Below are positions 1 through 7,993 of a stretch of DNA of 64,000 bases, piece by piece (within the stretch, counting starts at the first letter, position 1; each line of letters starts with the position of its first letter). Both the position numbers and the translations under genes were made by a program. The stretch comes from Pseudomonas syringae KCTC 12500. Lineage in GTDB: Bacteria; Pseudomonadota; Gammaproteobacteria; Pseudomonadales; Pseudomonadaceae. Location: positions 2,836,001 through 2,900,000 of the forward strand of contig NZ_AYTM02000002.1 in the NCBI RefSeq assembly GCF_000507185.2, written 5' to 3'. Below the pieces are notes generated by a model. That model had not been told where the DNA came from. It did no database searches and saw only the letters and a program-made list of their open reading frames with translations.

Positions 1-1091
1 GAAGCGATCAGCAGAAACACATCCTTGGGGATCAGGTAGTTGAGCAGCACGCCGCCCAGCAACGCGATACCCATGACCAGCACGGTCATCCACGGCACGC
101 CATGGCGCGACACGCGGGCAAAACTGGCGGGCGCCTGACCTTCACGGGCCAGGCCATACATCATGCGGCCTGCGCCGAAGATGTCGCTGTTGATCGCCGA
201 CACGGCCGCCGAGATCACCACGATGTTGAGGATGGTCGCTGCCGAAGCGATACCCAGGTTGTCGAAAATCTGCACGAACGGGCTGCCCTGCGTGCCGATC
301 TGCGGCCACGGGTAGATGCACATCAGCACGAACAGTGTCAGCACGTAGAACAGCAGAATGCGCAGCGGCACGGCATTGATCGCCTGCGGCAGGCTGCGTT
401 GCGGGTCCTTCGCTTCGCCTGCGGTAATGCCGATGATTTCGATGCCGCCGAAGGCAAACATCACCACCGCGAACGAGGCGATCAGACCGGTGACGCCGTT
501 GGGCATGAAGCCGCCATGCGCCCACAGGTTGCTGATGCCGATTTCGCTGCCGCTGGCCGAGCTGCCGATACCGAAGATCATGATGCCGAAGCCTGCGACG
601 ATCATCGCCACGATGGCGCTGACCTTGAGGATCGACAGCCAGAACTCGGTTTCACCGAAGACTTTCACGTTGCACAGGTTGAGCGCGCCGATCAGAAAGA
701 CGATGCCCAGCACCCAGATCCAGCGGGGTACTTCCGGAAACCAGAAGCCCATGTAGATGCCGAATGCGGTCACGTCGGCCAGGCAGACGATGATCATCTC
801 GAACGCGTAGGTCCAGCCGAGCACGAAGCCGGCCAGCGGGCCCATATAGCGGGTGGCGTAATGGCTGAACGAACCGGACACCGGGTCGTGGACCGCCATT
901 TCGCCGAGCGCGCGCATCACCATGTACACCGCCGCGCCGCCGATCAGGTAAGCCAGCAGTACGGCAGGCCCGGCCTGTTGAATCGCCGAGGCCGAGCCGT
1001 AGAACAACCCTGTACCGATGGCAGAGCCCAGGGCCATGAAGCGGATGTGGCGGGCGGATAACCCGCGTTTCAAACCATCTTGTGACGTCAT
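1..1091 (-). CDS. Amino-acid permease (APC superfamily, probable histidine transporter), 3' end outside window
   Basis: Reading leftward from an ATG at 1091-1089 gives about 363 codons with no stop before the window edge, so the C-terminus is missing. The N-terminus has the hallmark of the AAT/LysP-type amino-acid permeases (hydrophilic start, then [21 protein letters not shown] and later [17 protein letters not shown]), followed by repeated hydrophobic segments consistent with a 12-helix inner-membrane proton symporter. It lies about 100 bp downstream of hutH on the same strand; in other pseudomonads an AAT-family histidine permease (HutT) occupies that position, so import of histidine is the best guess. 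A ProY-like proline/histidine specificity cannot be excluded. Long open frames on the opposite strand here are shadows of this gene. Confidence 0.82.
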   Translation of the reverse strand, partial: MTSQDGLKRGLSARHIRFMALGSAIGTGLFYGSASAIQQAGPAVLLAYLIGGAAVYMVMRALGEMAVHDPVSGSFSHYATRYMGPLAGFVLGWTYAFEMIIVCLADVTAFGIYMGFWFPEVPRWIWVLGIVFLIGALNLCNVKVFGETEFWLSILKVSAIVAMIVAGFGIMIFGIGSSASGSEIGISNLWAHGGFMPNGVTGLIASFAVVMFAFGGIEIIGITAGEAKDPQRSLPQAINAVPLRILLFYVLTLFVLMCIYPWPQIGTQGSPFVQIFDNLGIASAATILNIVVISAAVSAINSDIFGAGRMMYGLAREGQAPASFARVSRHGVPWMTVLVMGIALLGGVLLNYLIPKDVFLLIA

Positions 1092-1193
1092 TTCAGGTCC
1101 ATTTCATTACAGGTATGGCAATAGCTGCGAGAACGCCTGCATCCGGCATCCCGCAGCGATGACCAAAGCGAGCCCTGCCAGGCTCGCGGTGCA

Positions 1194-2741
1194 TCACAGA
1201 CTGGGTAGCAGACGTGCAGGAACCAACGGGTTCAGGCAAGTGGAGGACAACAGCTGACTGGCAGCTTCGATGTCCGGTGCAAAAAAGCGGTCCTTTTCAT
1301 AGAACGGGACCTTGCTGCGCAACAGGCTGCGGGCTTGCTCTAGCTTCGGAGAGGTTTTCAGGCCCTCACGCAAGTCCAGACCCTGGCAGGCAGCCAACCA
1401 TTCTACGGCAAGAATCCCGCGAACGTTTTCTGCCATTTCCCATAAACGCTTGCCGGCGGCCGGGGCCATCGACACATGGTCTTCCTGATTGGCCGAGGTC
1501 GGCAGGCTGTCGACACTGTGCGGGTGGGCCAATGCCTTGTTTTCACTGGCCAGTGCGGCGGCGGTCACCTGCGCGATCATGAACCCGGAATTGACGCCGC
1601 CGTTGGCCACCAGAAAAGGCGGCAACTGCGACATGTGCTTGTCCATCATCAGCGAAATGCGCCGTTCGCTGAGCGAGCCGATCTCGGCGATGGCCAGCGC
1701 GAGGTTGTCCGCCGCCATGGCGACCGGCTCGGCGTGAAAATTGCCACCGGATATGACGTCGTTCTCGGCGGCGAACACCAGCGGGTTGTCGGACACCGCG
1801 TTGGCTTCGATTTCCAGCACCTCGGCGGCCTGACGCAGTTGGGTCAGGCATGCGCCCATGACCTGTGGCTGGCAGCGCAACGAGTAAGGGTCCTGAACCT
1901 TGTCGCAGTTGCGGTGCGACTCGGATACGCCACTGCTTTCGCCCAGCAGGTCTCGGTAGCAGGCCGCCGCGTCGATCTGTCCGCGCTGTCCGCGTGCGGC
2001 ATGAATGCGCGCGTCGAAGGGCGAGCGCGAACCCAGTACCGCTTCAACCGTCAGCGAGCCGCAGGTCAGGGCTGCCGCGAACAGGTCTTCGCCTTCGAAC
2101 AGGCCGCGCAATGCGTAGGCGCTAGACACTTGCGTGCCGTTGAGCAGTGCCAGCCCTTCCTTGGCCGCCAGGGTCAGCGGTTGCAGCCCGGCAGCCGCCA
2201 GTGCATTGACGCCGTTGAGCCATTCGCCCTTGTAGCGCGCCTTGCCTTCGCCCAGCAGCACCAGGGACATGTGCGCCAGTGGTGCCAGGTCACCGGAAGC
2301 GCCGACCGAGCCCTTGAGCGGAATATGCGGGTAGACCTCGGCATTGATCAGCGCAATCAGGGCGTCGATGACCACGCGCCGAATGCCCGAGAAGCCGCGG
2401 CTCAGGCTGTTGACCTTGAGCACCATGATCAGACGCACCAGCTCATCGCTGATCGGCTGACCGACACCGGCCGCATGCGACAGCACCAGCGAACGCTGCA
2501 GGTTTTCCAGGTCTTCGCTGGCAATCCGCGTCGAGGCCAGCAGGCCGAAGCCGGTGTTGATGCCGTAGGCGGTGCGGTTCTCGGCCAGAATGCGCTCGAC
2601 ACAGGCGACGCTGTCGTCGATCTGCTGGTCTGCGCTGCTGTCCAGCGTCAGGCTGACCGGCTGCAGATAAATATCGCGCAGTTGCGCCAGGGTCAGTTGG
2701 CCGGGGATCAGGTTCAGCGTCTTGGCAGATAAGGTGGTCAC
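1194..2741 (-). CDS. hutH: Histidine ammonia-lyase
   Basis: A 515-residue protein, close to the usual 505-515 of bacterial HutH. It removes ammonia from L-histidine to give trans-urocanate, the first step of histidine catabolism in the cytosol. The A148-S149-G150 triad in [14 protein letters not shown] is the self-cyclising MIO cofactor site, and Y59 in [10 protein letters not shown] is the conserved active-site tyrosine. The C-terminal part carries the [10 protein letters not shown] motif typical of HutH. ATG start at 2741. The 3' end of a second hutH-like gene lies 54 bp upstream on the same strand and a permease lies downstream, so this is a hut operon fragment. The rest of the pathway (hutU, hutI, hutG) is not in the window, and the normal upstream operon and promoter are cut off by the insertion sequence. 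Confidence 0.95.
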   Translation of the reverse strand: MTTLSAKTLNLIPGQLTLAQLRDIYLQPVSLTLDSSADQQIDDSVACVERILAENRTAYGINTGFGLLASTRIASEDLENLQRSLVLSHAAGVGQPISDELVRLIMVLKVNSLSRGFSGIRRVVIDALIALINAEVYPHIPLKGSVGASGDLAPLAHMSLVLLGEGKARYKGEWLNGVNALAAAGLQPLTLAAKEGLALLNGTQVSSAYALRGLFEGEDLFAAALTCGSLTVEAVLGSRSPFDARIHAARGQRGQIDAAACYRDLLGESSGVSESHRNCDKVQDPYSLRCQPQVMGACLTQLRQAAEVLEIEANAVSDNPLVFAAENDVISGGNFHAEPVAMAADNLALAIAEIGSLSERRISLMMDKHMSQLPPFLVANGGVNSGFMIAQVTAAALASENKALAHPHSVDSLPTSANQEDHVSMAPAAGKRLWEMAENVRGILAVEWLAACQGLDLREGLKTSPKLEQARSLLRSKVPFYEKDRFFAPDIEAASQLLSSTCLNPLVPARLLPSL

Positions 2742-2795
2742 GATGCTGCTACTCCTTGATGAATGTCAGCGACGGCTTGTGGCCATACGCTGTTT

Positions 2796-2967
2796 TTATA
2801 GGCCTGCCGCGTTGTTACGGCAGTGCTGGAAAACCCTTTCCAGCGACGCTTCGTCTTTGATCAGGGCCGCGCTGCTGGCGATGTCCGGAGCCAGCCAGCG
2901 GTCTTCGTCATAGGCCGGGATGCGCTCGCGCAGCAGTCGCCACGCGGCACCGGTGCCCACGCCAAAA
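2796..2967 (-). pseudogene. 3' remnant of a second hutH-like gene, truncated by the IS element
   Basis: Reading leftward from the IS boundary there are about 56 in-frame codons ending in TAG at 2796. The peptide contains GVGTGAAWRLLRER and YDEDRWLAPDI, which aligns with the C-terminal [18 protein letters not shown] of the intact neighbour hutH. This is the C-terminal tail of an aromatic/histidine ammonia-lyase paralogue whose first roughly 450 residues are absent. On the far side of the IS there is no continuation of the gene, so it is not a simple insertion. Two adjacent hutH copies are known in other pseudomonads. The fragment should be non-functional. Confidence 0.8.
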
Positions 2968-3009
2968 TGGTGTGACCCCCGAAGGTTGGATGCAACCTTT
3001 GGAGGCGTC

Positions 3010-3549
3010 ATGGGTAAATATACAGAGCAGGCAAAACTCGCAGCCGTGAAAGAGTATTGTGCTGGCAAGGCAGGTTTGAGGGATGTTGCGCATCGCCACG
3101 ATGTGGATTTTTCCTGCCTTAGGCAGTGGGTTGCGGCCTATCAGATTCATGGCGTAGCGGGCCTGCAAGAGAAAAAACGCCAGCGCTACAGTGACGAGTT
3201 CAAGCTGACTGTTTTGAAGCGCATGCATGATGAGCGTTTATCTCTGCGCCAGACAGCGGCCTTGTTCGATATCCGTCAGTTCGGCATCATCGGTCTATGG
3301 CAGCGCCATTATGAAGAAGGGGCCTTTGATGCCTCCTCCAAGCCACCCACAAAAGCCGGACGCCCAAGAAAGATGACGACTGCACTTCCGCCTGTGAACG
3401 CCCCCTCAATCGACGATGAATCGCGCTCGCGTGACGAGTTGCTTGCCGAGGTGAAGCAACTGCGGATGGAGGTCGACTATCTAAAAAAGCTCGATGCCTT
3501 GGCTCAGAAGAAGCAACGAATAGCGCAACAGAAAAAGCGCAAATCGTAA
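3010..3549 (+). CDS. IS3-family transposase OrfA
   Basis: A 179-residue basic protein starting MGKYTEQAK at the ATG at 3010; an upstream in-frame methionine lies outside the IS and is not the start. It has two helix-turn-helix segments (about residues 1-45 and 50-105, the second with SLRQTAALFDI), a proline-rich linker, and a C-terminal coiled coil (LLAEVKQLRMEVDYLKKL) of the kind that mediates OrfA/OrfAB oligomerisation. It binds the terminal repeats and, after -1 frameshifting near residue 160, becomes the N-terminal half of the OrfAB transposase. Intact. Confidence 0.9.
   Translation: MGKYTEQAKLAAVKEYCAGKAGLRDVAHRHDVDFSCLRQWVAAYQIHGVAGLQEKKRQRYSDEFKLTVLKRMHDERLSLRQTAALFDIRQFGIIGLWQRHYEEGAFDASSKPPTKAGRPRKMTTALPPVNAPSIDDESRSRDELLAEVKQLRMEVDYLKKLDALAQKKQRIAQQKKRKS
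3483..3489 (+). promoter_or_regulatory. Programmed -1 ribosomal frameshift site (A AAA AAG)
   Basis: In the OrfA frame the codons read CTA AAA AAG. The heptamer A AAA AAG at 3483-3489 is the classic IS3-family slippery sequence, and a -1 shift places ribosomes in the OrfB frame, which is open from here to the stop at 4383-4385. Confidence 0.85.
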
Positions 3550-4385
3550 CCGAACTGAGACTGGGGCATTCTCTGGGTGGCCTGCTGAAGCTTGCCGGTC
3601 TGGCGCGCAGCACTTTTTACTATCAACAAAAGGTACTGCAAGCGGGCGATAAGTACGCCGGGCTGAAAGACCTGATTCAGACAGTTTTCTACGATCATAA
3701 AGGCCGGTATGGCTATCGTCGTATCACGGCGGCGTTGCGGCGCGCAGGCCATCTTGTGAACCACAAGACGGTGCAGAAACTGATGGGGCAGCTTGGCCTG
3801 AAGAGCCTGGTGCGAGTGAAGAAATACCGCTCTTACAAGGGCGAAGTAGGCAAGGCTGCGCCCAACATTCTCAAGCGTGATTTCAAGGCCCAGCACCTTA
3901 ATGAAAAATGGGCCACGGACGTCACCGAGTTCAAAGTGGGAGGCCAGAAGCTCTATCTGTCGCCCATCATGGATCTGTACAACGGCGAAATCATTTCCTA
4001 TGCAATCGCCAGGCGCCCGCTGTACTCCATGGTGGACGAAATGCTTGAAGGAGCGTTCAAGAAGCTTGAGCCGCATGAAAAGCCTATTTTGCACTCAGAC
4101 CAGGGCTGGCAATATCGGATGCCTGTTTACCAACGATTACTCAATGAGCATTCGATCACATGCAGCATGTCGCGCAAGGGCAACTGCTACGACAACGCGG
4201 CTATGGAAAGTTTTTTTGGCACGCTGAAGTCCGAGTTTTTCTATCTGAACAAATTTAACAATCTGGATGAGCTTCATGCGGGCATCGACGAGTACATTGA
4301 GTATTACAATCAGTCACGCATCAAACTGAAACTTAACGGCCTGAGCCCTGTGGAGTTCAGAATGCAGGCCGCTCAGGCAGCGTAG
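3486..4385 (+). CDS. IS3-family transposase OrfB (integrase domain, made as OrfAB fusion)
   Basis: From the slippage site the frame is open for about 299 codons to TAG at 4385. It has the HTH_21-like segment (GRYGYRRITAALRRAG) and the rve integrase core with D in KWATDVTEF, D in LHSDQGWQY and E in AAMESFFGTLKSE, that is the full DDE triad with the family-typical D(35)E spacing. It catalyses cut-out, circularisation and integration of the element as part of OrfAB. No ATG is needed at its beginning because translation comes from the frameshift; the first in-frame ATG is at 3735, too far in to give a working protein. No disruption is visible. Confidence 0.9.
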   Translation, partial: KARCLGSEEATNSATEKAQIVTELRLGHSLGGLLKLAGLARSTFYYQQKVLQAGDKYAGLKDLIQTVFYDHKGRYGYRRITAALRRAGHLVNHKTVQKLMGQLGLKSLVRVKKYRSYKGEVGKAAPNILKRDFKAQHLNEKWATDVTEFKVGGQKLYLSPIMDLYNGEIISYAIARRPLYSMVDEMLEGAFKKLEPHEKPILHSDQGWQYRMPVYQRLLNEHSITCSMSRKGNCYDNAAMESFFGTLKSEFFYLNKFNNLDELHAGIDEYIEYYNQSRIKLKLNGLSPVEFRMQAAQAA

Positions 4386-4461
4386 AAATAATCGTCCAAC
4401 CTTCGGGGGTCATACCAAAGCATGGGCACGATGGTGTTCTTGCGGACACCTGCAAGACGGA

Positions 4462-4833
4462 TCAGAGCATCAGTTTGATGACGTGTTCGGAAGGGTCGCG
4501 GGACTTGCCGGCTTTTTCGAGTTCCTGCAAGTAGTCTTCCCACAGCGACGCCTGGCGTGTGGCCAGTTCGTACAGGTATTCCCAGGTAAACAGGCCGCTG
4601 TCATGGCCGTCATCGAAGGTCAGTTTCAGCGCATATTGCCCGGCGGGCTCGACCTTGGTCAGGCCGACTCCCAGTTTGCCGAATTGCAGGATCGGCCGGC
4701 CGTGGCCCTGAACCTCGGCAGAAGGGGAATGCACCCGCAGAAATTCGGCGGGCAAATGGTATTCCTCATCCGGCGCGTATTTCAGCGTCAGGGTTTTGGA
4801 GGCTTTATGCAGTTGGATGGCGGTTGGGAGCAT
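4462..4833 (-). CDS. DUF971 protein (gamma-butyrobetaine hydroxylase N-terminal-like)
   Basis: A 123-residue protein from the ATG at 4833 (MLPTAIQLHK); an in-frame TTG at 4848 would add five residues but is less convincing. The domain (strands around KTLTLKYAPDEEYHLPAEFLRVHSPSAEVQG and YALKLTFDDGHDSGLFTWEYLYEL) is the small DUF971 fold found alone in bacteria and at the N-terminus of gamma-butyrobetaine hydroxylases. Roles in iron-sulfur or metal handling have been suggested for relatives, but no function can be assigned from sequence. In PAO1 the equivalent gene sits between hslU and phaC1; here the downstream side is an IS followed by hut genes, so the pha operon has been displaced. Confidence 0.85.
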   Translation of the reverse strand: MLPTAIQLHKASKTLTLKYAPDEEYHLPAEFLRVHSPSAEVQGHGRPILQFGKLGVGLTKVEPAGQYALKLTFDDGHDSGLFTWEYLYELATRQASLWEDYLQELEKAGKSRDPSEHVIKLML

Positions 4834-4849
4834 TGAGAACAGCCTCAAG

Positions 4850-4946
4850 TTTTAAGCTGCAAGCTTCAAGCAGAAGCAAAAAAGCTGCAAGCGTGGACAA
4901 CCGCTTGCAGCTTGCAGCTTGCAGCTTGCAGCTAATAGCTTGCAGC
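4850..4946 (-). repeat. Short GCTTGCA-type intergenic repeats with a 12-bp hairpin
   Basis: Between hslU and the DUF971 gene lies a run of near-identical 7-bp units (GCAGCTT repeated). A perfect 12-bp inverted repeat, AAGCTGCAAGCG at 4882-4893 and its complement at 4902-4913 with an 8-base loop, is embedded in it. The array continues to about 4946, right beside the hslU stop. A related but degenerate array occurs between gltB and gltD. It may attenuate transcription between the two genes, but there is no T-run typical of an intrinsic terminator. Confidence 0.7.
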
Positions 4947-4947
4947 T

Positions 4948-6285
4948 TCAGAGAATATAACGTGACAGGTCTTCGTTTTCTGCCAGATCACCGAGGTGGC
5001 TGTTGACGTATTCCGCGTCGATCTCGATCGGCGCTGCGTCAGGGCTGATGGCCAGGTCACCGGCGCTGAACGAGACTTCCTCAAGCAGGCGCTCAAGCAG
5101 CGTGTGCAGGCGGCGGGCACCGATGTTCTCGGTCTTCTCGTTGACCTGCCAGGCAATCTCGGCCAAGCGCTTGATGCCTTCAGGCTTGAACTCGATCTTC
5201 AGACCTTCGGTCTTGAGCAGCTCGCGGTACTGTTCGGTCAACGACGCATGCGGCTCGCTGAGGATGCGCTCGAAGTCCTGGGGCGACAGCGCCTTGAGTT
5301 CAACGCGGATCGGCAGACGGCCTTGCAGCTCGGGGACCAGATCGCTGGGTTTGCTCAAATGGAACGCACCCGAGGCGATAAACAGGATGTGGTCGGTCTT
5401 GACCATGCCCAGTTTGGTGTTCACGGTGCAACCTTCGATCAGCGGCAGCAGGTCGCGCTGCACGCCTTCACGGGACACGTCGACACCGCCCGAATTACCG
5501 CGTTTGGCAACTTTGTCGATCTCGTCGATGAACACGATGCCATGTTGCTCGACCGCTTCCAGGGCCTTGGCTTTCAGCTCTTCTTCATTGACCAGACGGC
5601 CCGCTTCTTCTTCGCGTACCAGCTTGAGCGCTTCCTTGACCTTGAGCTTGCGGCTCTTGGTCTTGCCCTTGCCCATGTTGGCAAACAGGCTCTGCAACTG
5701 ATTGGTCATCTCTTCCATGCCAGGCGGCGCGGAGATATCGACACCAACCGCTTCGTTGATCTCGATCTCGATTTCCTTGTCATCCAGCTGGCCTTCGCGC
5801 AGGCGCTTGCGGAACAGCTGACGGGTATTGGAATCGCTGCTCTGCGCCGGATCTTCGTTGAAGCCGACCCGGGCCGGTGGCAACAGGGCATCGAGGATGC
5901 GCTCTTCGGCGGCATCTTCGGCACGATGACGCACCTTGACGATTTCCTGTTCACGCAGCAGCTTGATCGCGGCATCGGCCAGATCACGGATGATCGACTC
6001 TACATCGCGACCTACATAACCCACTTCGGTGAATTTGGTGGCTTCGACCTTGATGAACGGTGCGTTGGCGAGCTTGGCCAGACGACGGGCGATTTCGGTC
6101 TTGCCGACACCGGTCGGGCCGATCATCAGAATGTTCTTGGGGGTTACTTCGACACGCAGTTCTTCAGGCAACTGCATGCGGCGCCAGCGATTGCGCAGGG
6201 CAATGGCCACGGCGCGCTTGGCATCGTCCTGGCCGATGATATGGCGATTGAGTTCATGGACGATTTCGCGGGGAGTCATTGACAT
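4948..6285 (-). CDS. hslU: ATP-dependent protease ATPase subunit HslU (ClpY)
   Basis: A 445-residue AAA+ unfoldase, the expected length. It forms a hexamer that caps the HslV proteolytic chamber and feeds it unfolded substrates in the cytosol. Visible motifs are Walker A GPTGVGKT (residues 56-63), the pore loop GYVGRD near residue 91, an I-domain insertion from about 110 to 240, Walker B VFIDEIDK, sensor R residues, and the C-terminal tail LSRYIL that docks in HslV. Start ATG-TCA-ATG at 6285. It lies 66 bp downstream of hslV on the same strand and is presumably co-transcribed from the heat-shock promoter ahead of hslV. Confidence 0.97.
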
Positions 6286-6351
6286 GGTTATTCACGGTCC
6301 TCTGTTGCGGGCAAGTCGATGGGGCCGCAGGGTGTGCGGCCCGGCAGCGGC

Positions 6352-6882
6352 TTAGCCAGCGAGGTCCTGCTCCTCAATGGTGATGTTGTGGTTGGTGAAC
6401 ACGCAGATGTCGCCGGCGATATGCAGGGAAGTCTCGGCAATTTCGCGGGCCGACAGGTCGGTCTTGAGTAGCAGGGCGCGTGCTGCGGCCTGAGCGAATG
6501 CGCCGCCGGAGCCCATGGCGATCAGGCCGTCCTCGGGCTCGACCACGTCACCGTTGCCGGTAATGATCAGCGAGGCGTCCTTGTTGGCGACGGCCAGCAT
6601 GGCTTCGAGACGACTCAGCGAGCGATCGGTACGCCAGTCCTTGGCCAGTTCGACGGCTGCACGAACCAGATGCCCCTGGTGTTTTTCCAGTTGGGCCTCG
6701 AAGCGTTCGAACAGCGTGAATGCATCGGCGGTCGCGCCAGCGAATCCGGCGATCACTTCACCGTGATACAGGCGGCGTACCTTTTTGGCGTTGCCTTTCA
6801 TGACGGTGTTGCCCAGAGAAACCTGGCCGTCGCCAGCCATGACGACTTTACCGTGGCGGCGCACTGAAACGATGGTGGTCAA
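6352..6882 (-). CDS. hslV: ATP-dependent protease peptidase subunit HslV (ClpQ)
   Basis: A 176-residue N-terminal-nucleophile peptidase, proteasome beta-like. The start is a TTG at 6882-6880: it is followed directly by T-T-I-V-S-V-R-R, and Thr2 must become the N-terminal nucleophile after Met removal. A GGAG ribosome-binding site lies 8 bases upstream. A longer reading from 6930 would bury the catalytic Thr and overlap the promoter, so it is rejected. [14 protein letters not shown] and the catalytic Lys region ([14 protein letters not shown]) match the family. It works as a dodecamer with HslU. Confidence 0.96.
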   Translation of the reverse strand: MTTIVSVRRHGKVVMAGDGQVSLGNTVMKGNAKKVRRLYHGEVIAGFAGATADAFTLFERFEAQLEKHQGHLVRAAVELAKDWRTDRSLSRLEAMLAVANKDASLIITGNGDVVEPEDGLIAMGSGGAFAQAAARALLLKTDLSAREIAETSLHIAGDICVFTNHNITIEEQDLAG

Positions 6883-6928
6883 GGGAGAGTCTCCACACTG
6901 CGGGGCGAAAATGCCCTGATGCAAACTC

Positions 6929-6955
6929 ATATGGGGGTGTGGGTGAGTATTTCAA
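6929..6955 (-). promoter_or_regulatory. Sigma-32 (RpoH) heat-shock promoter of hslVU
   Basis: On the minus strand a -35 element TTGAAA (6955-6950) is followed after 13 bases by CCCCATAT (6936-6929). This is close to the heat-shock consensus TTGAAA, 11-16 bases, CCCCATNT. It lies about 45 bp upstream of the hslV TTG codon on the correct strand. hslVU is a classic RpoH regulon member. Confidence 0.85.
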
Positions 6956-7080
6956 CCTTGGGGATGAATCGGGGGGAATGACCGTATGATTCTTGTCCCA
7001 ACTCTTTAAGCGGACCGGGCGACGCTTCGTTTGTCCGCGATCTCCCGGTTTTTGTAGCGGACAGAAGGCCGTTTTGATTC

Positions 7081-7234
7081 TGCCCAACGGGCGTAGGAGC
7101 GGACTTGTCCGCGATGGGCTGCGAAGCGGCCCCCAAACAGGCTGCCTCGGCTGGGTCTGATACACCGATGCGGCTGGTTTTGCTGCCGGTTCCCGGCAGA
7201 TCGCGGACAAGTCCGCTCCTACGCCCTTCGGGCA
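7081..7234. repeat. REPIN-like inverted pair of REP sequences
   Basis: Two 34-bp arms, 7081-7114 and 7201-7234, are near-perfect inverted copies sharing the core GGAGCGGACTTGTCCGC, itself an imperfect palindrome. They flank 86 bp with secondary inverted segments. Degenerate copies (CGGAC/GTCCGC) lie at about 7010-7075. This is the arrangement called REPIN/BIME in pseudomonads. It fills most of the 414-bp gap between hslV and the SPOR gene; apart from this and the heat-shock promoter nothing else is seen there. Confidence 0.85.
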
Positions 7235-7296
7235 GAAGCTCCGTTCTCCGTACTCATCGAAAACACGCGATGAGCACGGAAACAGCAGCGCTTTGG

Positions 7297-7992
7297 CTAG
7301 CGGCTCTGACGCTGTTGCAACAACAGGTTACTAAATCCGCCGCTTGCCAGTTGTTTCTGGGCGGTGGTCAGCTGTTCGCGGTTGCTGAACGGGCCGACCA
7401 GTACGCGGTACCAGGTTTCATCCTTGACGGTGCCCGACTCGACGGTAGAGGTCTGGCCCAGCAGGATGATTTGCGCGCGGACTTTCTCGGCGTCAGCCTG
7501 TTTGCGGAACGAGCCCGCCTGCAGGAAGAACGTCGTCACCGCTGCCGGCTTGGTCGTCGCAACTGCGGGCGCTGGCGGAGGCGTCAGGCCGCTGAGGGCT
7601 GCCTGAGCGCGTGCCGTGTCGATCTTGGCGGCCTGTTCCGGCGAGACCGGTGCTGTCGGTGCCACGGGCGGCGGGGTCTTCTCCGGCACGGCTTCGTTCG
7701 GCACGATCACTTCCGACTCCGGCAGCAATGTGTAGAAGTCGTACTTGGGTTTGACCGGCGCCGTAGGGCTTGGCGGTGTCTTGTTAGCTTCGGCGATCTT
7801 TGCAGCCTTGGCGTCTGCCCTGACCCGCTTGACGTCATCACCACCGGGTTCGAGCTTCATCAAAAAGACCACGAACGCGCCCACGGTCAAGCCAATCGCC
7901 AGCCACAACCATCCTGGAATAGGCTTCTTCGCGGGTGCCTGATAACGGCTGGCGCCCCGCTTGGGTGCCGGTTTCTTCTTCGCAACTGCCAA
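7297..7992 (-). CDS. SPOR-domain cell-division-type membrane protein (FtsN-like)
   Basis: 231 residues: a short basic cytoplasmic N-terminus (MAVAKKKPAPKRGASRY), one transmembrane helix at about 28-46 (WLWLAIGLTVGAFVVFLM), a proline/alanine-rich periplasmic linker, and a C-terminal SPOR domain from about 150 (FFLQAGSFRKQADAEKVRAQ ... WYRVLVGPF). SPOR domains bind denuded glycan strands at the division septum. The start is TTG at 7992-7990, one base after the argS stop, so it is translationally linked to argS. The same pair exists in PAO1 (PA5051-PA5052). It is FtsN-like in layout, but identity with FtsN is inferred from architecture only. Confidence 0.87.
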   Translation of the reverse strand: MAVAKKKPAPKRGASRYQAPAKKPIPGWLWLAIGLTVGAFVVFLMKLEPGGDDVKRVRADAKAAKIAEANKTPPSPTAPVKPKYDFYTLLPESEVIVPNEAVPEKTPPPVAPTAPVSPEQAAKIDTARAQAALSGLTPPPAPAVATTKPAAVTTFFLQAGSFRKQADAEKVRAQIILLGQTSTVESGTVKDETWYRVLVGPFSNREQLTTAQKQLASGGFSNLLLQQRQSR

Positions 7993-7993
7993 C

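Larger units (their letters stand above)
2968..4417 (+). mobile_element. IS3-family insertion sequence (IS150-type), apparently complete
   Basis: A 1450-bp element bounded by 23-bp terminal inverted repeats at 2968-2990 and 4395-4417 that differ at one position; both begin TGG and share the core TGACCCCCGAAGGTTGGA. Inside are OrfA and OrfB with a programmed -1 slippage site between them, and all three catalytic DDE residues are present. The bases just outside the ends (AAA at 2965-2967, AAG at 4418-4420) are not a perfect target duplication, as expected when an element has served as a site of recombination. The left flank is a hutH fragment and the right flank leads into the DUF971 gene. Confidence 0.9.

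Noticed and set aside
2796..3068. 90-codon minus-strand frame as a functional small gene
   Set aside because: Its first part is IS sequence and the rest is the hutH 3' remnant; the apparent start codon lies in the transposon.
4850..4946. Possible CRISPR-like array from the repeated GCAGCTT units
   Set aside because: Units are 7 bp, contiguous and without unique spacers of constant length; no cas genes are near.
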